A stretch of 50,160 nt of DNA from Yaniella flava (GTDB taxonomy: Bacteria > Actinomycetota > Actinomycetes > Actinomycetales > Micrococcaceae). Made by a program: the position numbers and the translations under genes. Positions 1-6,523 of this stretch are shown here, piece after piece. The notes beneath the pieces are model-generated. The model was not told where the DNA came from, did not search any database, and was given only the letters and a program-made list of their open reading frames with translations. Each line of letters begins with the position of its first letter. Position 1 is the first letter of the stretch. Location of the stretch: contig NZ_BAAAMN010000067.1 in NCBI RefSeq assembly GCF_039529295.1, positions 1-50,160 of the forward strand. Reading direction: 5' to 3'.

Positions 1-1
1 T

Positions 2-275
2 GGGCTCATCCCCGCGAGCGCGGGGCGAATTCGCTATAATCAGTCGGCCCACCTGGTCGCTGGGGCTCATCCCCGCGAGCGCGGGGCGAATTGTGAAACT
101 CGGTCGCAGCATGGCCGAATACGGGGCTCATCCCCGCGAGCGCGGGGCGAATTGCCCAAAAGAAAGGCTACCAATGTCGTATAAGGGCTCATCCCCGCGA
201 GCGCGGGGCGAATCCACAGAAAATTCGTCAGGTAGTCGCTGAGACCGGGCTCATCCCCGCGAGCGCGGGGCGAAT
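2..275 (-). CRISPR. Type I-E CRISPR array, leader-proximal end (partial)
   Basis: Five identical 29-bp repeats lie at 2-30, 63-91, 124-152, 185-213 and 247-275. The spacers are 32, 32, 32 and 33 bp. Read on the minus strand, the repeat runs from ATTCGCCCC to GATGAGCCC and carries a CCCCGCG/CGCGGGG hairpin, the type I-E pattern cut by Cas6e after the stem. This would leave an 8-nt ATGAGCCC 5' handle. Orientation matches the cas operon, so the repeat at 247-275 is leader-proximal and holds the youngest spacer. The array continues past the left edge, so its total length is unknown. The repeats show no degeneracy, which fits an active array. Confidence 0.97.
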
Positions 276-324
276 ACCTTCTGACTTGCTCGTTTAGCCC
301 GGGTACGAGACTAACAGCATGGCT
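276..324 (-). promoter_or_regulatory. Very short CRISPR leader
   Basis: Only 49 bp separate the first repeat from the cas2 stop codon, so the leader is either very short or overlaps the 3' end of cas2. It contains an inverted repeat, CTCGT at 289-293 and ACGAG at 305-309, starting 14 bp from the first repeat. I see no convincing promoter hexamers. The array could be transcribed by read-through from the cas operon. This is inference from layout. Confidence 0.5.
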
Positions 325-687
325 TTAGTCAAACTGTGACCGCCACGAAGGTCGGCGTGCGCGGCGTTGTGCACGGGCTTTGCTCCATCCTGTCCGACGG
401 GTTGATTTCTGATCTCCGGACAGTGGTCGTTGGATGAGTGTCAGCCCCTCCAGGTCGACCGGCTGCCACGGGTGTCGGTGTACATCGAATTTTAGTCGTT
501 GCTCACCGTTGGAGGAATATACAAGAACGGCTCGGCCTTCTTGGATAGATTCTTTGGTGCGCTCCCAGAGGTCATCACGAATTCTCCGGCTGGGGTTTCC
601 AACGAATACTCCCGGGTTGATCTCCATCAACCATTTTGTGAGCTCCCCTCGGAGCCCGGCCGGTGCTGCGGTGAGGACAAGTACCAT
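325..687 (-). CDS. cas2: CRISPR-associated endonuclease Cas2, type I-E
   Basis: Cas2e is the non-catalytic partner that bridges two Cas1 dimers in the spacer-integration complex. The start of the protein (MVLVLTAAPAGLRGEL), the WLMEINPGVFVG segment and the PVDLEGLTLIQRPL end match the CT1978/Cas2e family. The ATG at 685-687 shares one base with the cas1 stop (TGATG), so I prefer it to a TTG one codon upstream. The protein is 120 residues, while E. coli Cas2 is about 94. The extra ~30 C-terminal residues are rich in Arg and Lys and end at the CRISPR leader. It is the last cas gene before the array. Confidence 0.95.
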   Translation of the reverse strand: MVLVLTAAPAGLRGELTKWLMEINPGVFVGNPSRRIRDDLWERTKESIQEGRAVLVYSSNGEQRLKFDVHRHPWQPVDLEGLTLIQRPLSGDQKSTRRTGWSKARAQRRARRPSWRSQFD

Positions 688-1631
688 CAATAGTCATCAC
701 CGTAACCCGTCCCGGATGGTACGTCTTCACCAGATGGTCCGCTCCAGAGTGAGACGATGTCGTCTTGGATCCACTCTTCCACGGGTTCGTCCTCTTGAGC
801 AGCCAGCAGCATTGTGACGTCGCGTGCACATCGTTCGAGCAGTCGGTGCTCGACGATCTTGTCGCGCACGAGCCGTCTGACGTCGGATCCAATGGTCATG
901 GAGCCGGTTGCTGCGACCTCGAAGGCTGCTGGAATTGTGATGTCTGCCTTGTATAAGTCGGCGATGTCGTAGACGAATGAACGGTCGTTACCGGTGTGTA
1001 CAAAGCCCAATCCCGGCGAACATCCCAGTGCGGTGATCACGGATTGCACGACACCGTACAGCGACGCATTTGCCGCGGTGAGTGCTTTATTGATGTCATC
1101 GGACGAGTCAAAATCGTCGGGGTCGTAGTCGCGTTTGCTCCATTCAACTCCAGATGACTTCGACGCTTCGCGATACAGTCGGCGCACGCGTGCGCCCTCC
1201 CGGCCACGCAGCTGTTGCATCGTGAGTTTTGCAACGTCCTCGCCGGGGAAACGCATGGCGTACATTTTCCGGGCGACATCTAACCGGCTCCGGGTGTTGG
1301 ACACCAGCTGCGCTTGGGAGATCAGTAGTCTTGATGATCTCGCTAAGGAACGACCGTGGGCATAGTAGCGGACACCGTTTTCGCCAACCCACACCACGGA
1401 GACACCAAAATCGCCCAGTAGAGCCATGGCTGCATACGTAATGCTCGTCCCGGGACCAAGGAGCAGGCAACCGATGGTTGCCGAAGGGATGTGGAGCACG
1501 CCGTCTTTGGTCGTGGCTGTCAGGGCATTGTCATCGCGATGTACGGTGCATCGTTCGACGTATACGAACGATAGGCGATCTGAGGTGCGGGTGAGTTCCG
1601 AAGCTTCGGGCCGATGCGCGCTGATACTCAT
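687..1631 (-). CDS. cas1: CRISPR-associated integrase Cas1, type I-E
   Basis: This is the integrase that inserts new spacers at the leader-repeat junction, working as a complex with Cas2. The 314-residue protein has the I-E Cas1 layout: a beta-rich N-terminal domain ending near the YYAHGRSLA segment (about residue 90), then a helical catalytic domain. Likely metal ligands are E145 (in REGAR), H212 (in GFVHTGNDRS) and D222/D225 (in YDIADLYK). All are conserved, so the enzyme should be active. The ATG lies 4 bp after the cas6e stop, so the two are probably translationally coupled. The 3' end overlaps the cas2 start by one base. Confidence 0.97.
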   Translation of the reverse strand: MSISAHRPEASELTRTSDRLSFVYVERCTVHRDDNALTATTKDGVLHIPSATIGCLLLGPGTSITYAAMALLGDFGVSVVWVGENGVRYYAHGRSLARSSRLLISQAQLVSNTRSRLDVARKMYAMRFPGEDVAKLTMQQLRGREGARVRRLYREASKSSGVEWSKRDYDPDDFDSSDDINKALTAANASLYGVVQSVITALGCSPGLGFVHTGNDRSFVYDIADLYKADITIPAAFEVAATGSMTIGSDVRRLVRDKIVEHRLLERCARDVTMLLAAQEDEPVEEWIQDDIVSLWSGPSGEDVPSGTGYGDDY

Positions 1632-1635
1632 GTCG

Positions 1636-2310
1636 TCACCGCCTCAGCGTCAGGAGCCCACAACCATAGGCTTTGGCTCGTCCGATACCAGCGAGCAGTC
1701 CGTGTTGGAATTGTGCGGCGTCTGTGATTTCCAAGCGACCATCAAACTGGACGATGCGTAAGGCCACGCGGTTGCGTTTGCCTGTGTTGTTGCGATCGTT
1801 ACGTCCGAAGCGGTGGTTGCGGCCTTCCGTGACCGTCGCATCGAGTTGATCTTCAAATCCGGGAGTCGGAAGTATGCGAAAGCCCAGGCGTCCGGCGCGT
1901 TGGTCGAGCCAAGCCACCTGCTGTTGCGGTGTGACGTGTGGGACCACTTTTCCGCGTTTACCCGCTTCCCGGAGGGCCTTGACCGGGTTGGCAGTCAGTC
2001 GAAAAGCCCACTGCTGTCCAGTTTTCAGCTGTTCTAGAAACGGTCGGTAATCGGTTGAGTCCCAGGTTTGGCCTATCCACCCGGCTTGTTCTACCAGGTG
2101 GGTGAAATCTGGTGGGAGTGGGCTCAACACATACAGCGTATAGCGGTGTTGGGCTCTATCGAGCCGCCAGAGCACGCGCTGGTCGGTGTTCTCTAACGCA
2201 TCGGGTGGAAAAGAAGCCATCACAGCTGCGTGCATGGCCTGGCGGTTGGCCAGCAATTTTCGCCCGTGGCGAGTTTGGGGATTGATAAATATTCTACTCA
2301 GTACGGTCAT
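1636..2310 (-). CDS. cas6e: CRISPR pre-crRNA endoribonuclease Cas6e (Cse3/CasE)
   Basis: Cas6e cleaves the repeat hairpin to make crRNA and stays bound to its 3' end inside Cascade. The 224-residue protein has a His at 27 at the usual catalytic position and a glycine-rich loop near the C-terminus (GIGRAKAYGCGLLTL), the hallmark of the second RAMP fold. Its ATG overlaps the cas5e stop in an ATGA. The strong GC hairpin of the adjacent repeats suits this enzyme. Confidence 0.96.
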   Translation of the reverse strand: MTVLSRIFINPQTRHGRKLLANRQAMHAAVMASFPPDALENTDQRVLWRLDRAQHRYTLYVLSPLPPDFTHLVEQAGWIGQTWDSTDYRPFLEQLKTGQQWAFRLTANPVKALREAGKRGKVVPHVTPQQQVAWLDQRAGRLGFRILPTPGFEDQLDATVTEGRNHRFGRNDRNNTGKRNRVALRIVQFDGRLEITDAAQFQHGLLAGIGRAKAYGCGLLTLRR

Positions 2311-3026
2311 ACACTCATCACTGCTTCCCAGAACGGGTCTTCAAGATGATTCTTTCCTGCCGGATTGTCGATTTCGACGGGGTCAGGTGCGTGAACGAGT
2401 CGCCAGTCGTAGTCTCTACGGCGTGGGTCGAAGCTCTTGGGAACATCGCGGACACGCTCTTCGACCATTTCTCCAGGGCGGGCATCGCGGTAGATCGGGA
2501 GGTGTACCACTTTGGGGCGCTTAGCCCGGTACCACTGTGCTGCTCCCCACGGTTCGGTACGTAGTACGGTTTCCACATCGCCAGCTTTAATCCCCGCCAC
2601 GAGGTCAGGCCCTGCGGGACAGGACCTCCGCCCCAGATATAGCGGAAAGGTCGGGGAGAGCAGAGCACCCCGAATTCCTTCGAGCGTCGCCTGCGGACCA
2701 GAGATGGCCGCGAGGAAGTGTGCGTCGGCAAGATAGAAGCGTTCGCTGAGCATCGGGTCAGACTTGCGTCCAGCGTCACGTTTCTTCCAGTCAATAGCGG
2801 TTTGGTAGTCACGCAGGATCGTGCCTTGCTGATCAACCCGCACCCCGAATTCTAGGTCGATGAGGTCTTCGACCGAATCGACCCGGCGACGTCCCTCGGC
2901 TGCGCTGATCAGCCCCAGGATTCCGGATTTCGTGGGAACGTGGTGTGTTTGGCGGTATCGGTAGCGTGAGTCGGCACCCCAGGCTTGGAGTGGGGCTTTG
3001 AGCTTTAATAGGAGCGACTGAGTCAT
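2307..3026 (-). CDS. cas5e: Cascade subunit Cas5e (CasD)
   Basis: Cas5e caps the 5' handle of crRNA in Cascade and contacts Cas8e. The protein begins MTQSLLLKLKAPLQAWG, typical of Cas5e, followed by a RYRQTHHVPTKSGILGLI segment found across the family. The reading frame is open for 36 more codons upstream. I chose the ATG at 3024-3026 because it forms an ATGA overlap with cas7e and places the conserved RAMP strand at the N-terminus. Length is 239 residues, normal for the family. The 3' end overlaps cas6e by 4 bp. Confidence 0.95.
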   Translation of the reverse strand: MTQSLLLKLKAPLQAWGADSRYRYRQTHHVPTKSGILGLISAAEGRRRVDSVEDLIDLEFGVRVDQQGTILRDYQTAIDWKKRDAGRKSDPMLSERFYLADAHFLAAISGPQATLEGIRGALLSPTFPLYLGRRSCPAGPDLVAGIKAGDVETVLRTEPWGAAQWYRAKRPKVVHLPIYRDARPGEMVEERVRDVPKSFDPRRRDYDWRLVHAPDPVEIDNPAGKNHLEDPFWEAVMSV

Positions 3027-4177
3027 ACCAGCTGCTCCAGCTGGTCTTTGAGCTGCGCTAACAATTCGGTCTGATTGACGTGTTGGCCAATATCTTGGAA
3101 TGTGTCTGCCAGATCGCTGGTGCTCATGAACCACGACCCTTCGGGTGACATGTCGTACATGTCATCGATCGAGCGGGCCTCGGCCACGAGCTTGCGGGCG
3201 GCCTCGAGCCGTCGGCCGCCTTCGATTTCGAGGGGCACCGGGTCCTCGAACGCGTTGACTAGAGAGATGGAGCGGTCGGTGCGCACACGAATGAGCACGG
3301 CTTCTGGCAGGGTGTTATTGGCAAACGTATTCTGTTTACCCGATGGTAGGGAGGTCAGGAAGGCTTTGACGAATGCCACTGCGGCTTCCAACGTGACCTC
3401 GCGGTCTCCTAAGTTTTTCTCCAGACCCTTCATGTTTACCGTGGCGAAGCGGTACAACGTCGACGACGTCATCTGGACGGTGCCGATCATGCCCGCGCCG
3501 GTCTCTTCTGATGCTTCGACGAAATCATCGACCGCGGTGAAATAATCAAATTCCGGTTCGGACGCGCTGACGCCGATGGCGTGGGCCACTTGCACCGCTG
3601 CATCAACGTTGTAGTCGGCCGCTTCGGCCACCATGCGACCGAACATCGCGATGTCGACAGAGTGTTGTACATTCAGCAACTCTGAGGCCGTCTTCTTCGT
3701 CCAATTTTCGTCAGTATCTGCCAGGATCCGGGATGCGACGTTGGTGATTTGTTGGTCACTCAAAAACAGCAGGTAGCTGGTTTCCGGGTAGTCGGTGGTC
3801 TCTTCGTCTTCGGTGGCCGATTTTGATTTGGGCTGTTTCTCAGTCGAGATACCGGCCTTCTTGAGGATTTCGACGACCGTGTCGCTCATGGTGTCGAGCT
3901 CGTCATCCGTAAAGTTCTCTGAGCTGCTTTGTTCTGCGCGCAGCTCTTGGATGCGACCCATGATTTTTTCGACAACTTTTTTGGTGCGGAAGCCGCGCTT
4001 TGTAGGGTCCAGGTAATTGTCGAAGTCCTTGCGGATGGCCCGTTTCCATGCTTGCGAGGACACGCGTTGGCGTGGGACGCCGCCGAAAGTTGCGGATTTT
4101 GGTGCTCCGGTGTCATCCCGGTTGATGTTGTTTGGTGGCAGAGTTTGCAGCACGTGGATATCGAGATAGGTGGTCAT
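3023..4177 (-). CDS. cas7e: Cascade backbone subunit Cas7e (Cse4/CasC)
   Basis: Six copies of Cas7e form the crRNA-binding backbone of Cascade. The 384-residue protein begins MTTYLDIHVLQTLPPNNINRD and continues into GAPKSATFGGVPRQRVSSQAWKRA, both diagnostic of the Cse4/CasC family. The start at 4175-4177 is fixed by a strong TTGAGGAG ribosome binding site ending a few bases upstream, which rules out the TTG four codons earlier. A 43-bp gap to cas11 and this strong site may raise translation of the high-copy subunit. The 3' end overlaps cas5e (ATGA). Confidence 0.97.
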   Translation of the reverse strand: MTTYLDIHVLQTLPPNNINRDDTGAPKSATFGGVPRQRVSSQAWKRAIRKDFDNYLDPTKRGFRTKKVVEKIMGRIQELRAEQSSSENFTDDELDTMSDTVVEILKKAGISTEKQPKSKSATEDEETTDYPETSYLLFLSDQQITNVASRILADTDENWTKKTASELLNVQHSVDIAMFGRMVAEAADYNVDAAVQVAHAIGVSASEPEFDYFTAVDDFVEASEETGAGMIGTVQMTSSTLYRFATVNMKGLEKNLGDREVTLEAAVAFVKAFLTSLPSGKQNTFANNTLPEAVLIRVRTDRSISLVNAFEDPVPLEIEGGRRLEAARKLVAEARSIDDMYDMSPEGSWFMSTSDLADTFQDIGQHVNQTELLAQLKDQLEQLV

Positions 4178-4220
4178 GATACTCCTCAAGGGTTGTGTAG
4201 AAATGATGAGATGGATGCAA

Positions 4221-4856
4221 TTAGTTGGCTTTAGGGTAACGGGCGCGAACGTAGTCGCGCCCCCAGCGCACTATGACACCGGGCCGTAGTTTCGGGTTGC
4301 GGAGCTTCTTGAGATCTTGGCCCAACAGGCCGTAGTCGAGCGGAATCTGATAAGAATTCAGCAGGCTGATGATCGAGCGTAAATGGTATTGCAGAGCTTT
4401 GGGCGTCGGGGCGGTTTGCAACGCGTCGAACCGAGCTTTTATGGACTCGCTGCCGGAACGCCATCGCAGCTCTCCCACGGCATGCCCGATACTGCGGTGT
4501 TGTTGATGCATGCTGGTCTTGTGCGATTGCTGATGGAGGGCAAACATCGTCATGGCGGTAAATGCAGCCCATTCACCGGTCGACGGTTCGTCGCCGCGTC
4601 CGATTTCGTGTTCCGGCAGATTGGTCAACAGCTCTTCCATCACAAACACCCAGGTCATGGGATCGTCCCCGGGCTGTGCTCCTGCTGCACGTCGCAATCG
4701 ACTCAACGCTGTCCTCACATAAGCCATCGATTCGGAGCGGTTGCTCGACAGCGACGAAGCAATCTTATACACAGCCGATGTGATGGCTCGATAGAGGGAT
4801 GCTTCGGACTCTTGCGGATCGCTAATTTTGGTTGATGGTTGTGATGTAGACGTCAT
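4221..4856 (-). CDS. cse2: Cascade small subunit Cas11 (Cse2/CasB)
   Basis: Cse2 is the helical small subunit, two copies of which line the belly of Cascade and stabilise the R-loop. The 211-residue protein carries the typical N-terminal segment with LSRLRRAAG, a middle helical region with HQQSHKTSMHQ, and the C-terminal VRWGRDYVRARYP. It starts with an ATG that overlaps the cas8e stop by 4 bp. Position between cas8e and cas7e is the standard I-E order. Confidence 0.95.
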   Translation of the reverse strand: MTSTSQPSTKISDPQESEASLYRAITSAVYKIASSLSSNRSESMAYVRTALSRLRRAAGAQPGDDPMTWVFVMEELLTNLPEHEIGRGDEPSTGEWAAFTAMTMFALHQQSHKTSMHQQHRSIGHAVGELRWRSGSESIKARFDALQTAPTPKALQYHLRSIISLLNSYQIPLDYGLLGQDLKKLRNPKLRPGVIVRWGRDYVRARYPKAN

Positions 4857-6523
4857 GCGTGGGCCTTTCCGGTAGCGGGTTGGTCTGCAGATTCCTGATG
4901 AGACGTGCGGGTCGGTAGACGTTTATCGAGCTGTCTGATGAGCATGTTCCATGCGGTTGCCGCAGAAATATAGCGATCATCGTGCTCGCGTCCAATGATG
5001 GCCCCCGGGCCGGCACCTCGAATGAGTCCTTGGGCATAGCGGATGATTGTCTGTTTCGCGAAGTCAAACCAAGCCCGTCTGAGGGCCACTAGATCTTTGG
5101 ACGGCTCGTAGCCTGTCAACCAGCGCTTAAACGGGTCATTGAGTTGGTGTAAGACTGCATCGGTCGCGTCAGAGCTGAAAACGTAATCTCCGCCTGCCGC
5201 GACCGAGAGGTTACCGGCGAACTGGCCGACATTGATGGCAGCCTGCATCGTGGCGTCGGCTGCTGTGACGAGCAGATGCGCGGCAGTCTCGTCTTTATCG
5301 GCCAATAGGACGAGACGCATCGGGATTTCTTCGTGGATGGTCGAGACGTAGACCGAGTCATTGGAACCATATTCTTGGCCGATGAGCTCGACCCCGATGA
5401 CGGTATCTTGCAATGCGTCTTGATCGATGCTCTGGACTTCACGCAGCCAGTCGAGGGTAGCTGGCTGATGGTCGCGCGTTTCCGCAGGTCCTTCGACTAC
5501 ACCTTCGCGGGTCAATAGTGGTTCAATTCCGCGCCACATCGTCCGCGTCGCACTGTGTGCTTTGGGCATGTGCACGATGTTGTTTTTCTTCGACTGCGGT
5601 TTACTGTACCGGTAGGCCGTCATGGGGTCGTTGAAGTGATTCTTCAAATCCAATTTGTCCCCGTTGGTTGCCAGTATGCCCACGACTTTGTCGTCTTCCA
5701 CGAACAGCCGGACGCGTCGCACCTGCCAGGTCAACAGATCACACGGGCCCGTGGAGTGCTCTCGTCCGTGGGTACCGGGAACACCTTGGGGTCGTTCCCA
5801 TGCGGGCAGATCATACTCGTGATCCTCACCGAAAACTCTCTGCGGGTTTGTGTTGAGTAACAGCGATTCTCTGAGGTTTCGTCCGTGCAAGATGATGCCG
5901 CCGGATCGCCCGCTCCAGCCGGTGCCGATGCTGAAACTTTTACCGCTTTTGACCCGTTCGTCGCCAATCACTCCGGGTTTGATACCCGCGTAGTTCCATG
6001 AGTGCTGGTGCAGCAGCCACCGTGCGGCTTCATCAAAATCGATGGCCTGTAGTCCCGATCCGGCTCGCATGCTGAAGTAGTCATTCTCCGAGTCGGGGAT
6101 AAGTTTTTCCAACCCGTCTGAGGTATCTTTTGGGGTTGCAAGGTCGGAGACTTGCATGAATGGGGTGATTGGGTGGAGCAAATCGAAGCGCTCGCGGAAC
6201 GCGCTGAAATACTCCATGATGTCTCTGGCGATGTCTGTTTCACCCCAGAAGCGTTCCAACCACCAATCTGCTATGTCTTCGGCGTCCCCACTGTTGAGCT
6301 GGCCGGCGGTATGGTTGGCGCGCCAGAAGATGACGAGCAGGGTGCGAAACACCGCCATGTCTTGCGTCGCAGACTCACCGGCTAGTCGCACGATGTCGTC
6401 GGCTTGCTGGAACACTTCAACGAGGCTGAGTTTGCGGGTGTCCCCGTGGGTATCTGTGCAGAGGACCCACGGGGAGTCAATCAGGTTGAAACTGGGCTGC
6501 TGGAATGATTCTGTTGCGGTCAA
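4853..6523 (-). CDS. cse1: Cascade large subunit Cas8e (Cse1/CasA)
   Basis: Cse1 recognises the PAM and recruits Cas3. The 556-residue protein opens with FNLIDSPWVLC, the usual Cse1 N-terminus, and follows with LSLVEVFQQADDIVRLAG. The central RSGGIILHGRNLRESLLLN and the C-terminal four-helix region with YAQGLIRGAGPG also fit the family. Length is normal. It overlaps cas3 by 4 bp upstream and cse2 by 4 bp downstream. PAM-reading residues cannot be assigned reliably by eye. Confidence 0.96.
   Translation of the reverse strand: MTATESFQQPSFNLIDSPWVLCTDTHGDTRKLSLVEVFQQADDIVRLAGESATQDMAVFRTLLVIFWRANHTAGQLNSGDAEDIADWWLERFWGETDIARDIMEYFSAFRERFDLLHPITPFMQVSDLATPKDTSDGLEKLIPDSENDYFSMRAGSGLQAIDFDEAARWLLHQHSWNYAGIKPGVIGDERVKSGKSFSIGTGWSGRSGGIILHGRNLRESLLLNTNPQRVFGEDHEYDLPAWERPQGVPGTHGREHSTGPCDLLTWQVRRVRLFVEDDKVVGILATNGDKLDLKNHFNDPMTAYRYSKPQSKKNNIVHMPKAHSATRTMWRGIEPLLTREGVVEGPAETRDHQPATLDWLREVQSIDQDALQDTVIGVELIGQEYGSNDSVYVSTIHEEIPMRLVLLADKDETAAHLLVTAADATMQAAINVGQFAGNLSVAAGGDYVFSSDATDAVLHQLNDPFKRWLTGYEPSKDLVALRRAWFDFAKQTIIRYAQGLIRGAGPGAIIGREHDDRYISAATAWNMLIRQLDKRLPTRTSHQESADQPATGKAHA

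Noticed and set aside
31..246. Spacers as targets within this window
   Set aside because: I saw no match between the four spacers and the rest of the window by eye. Only a database search could identify their sources.
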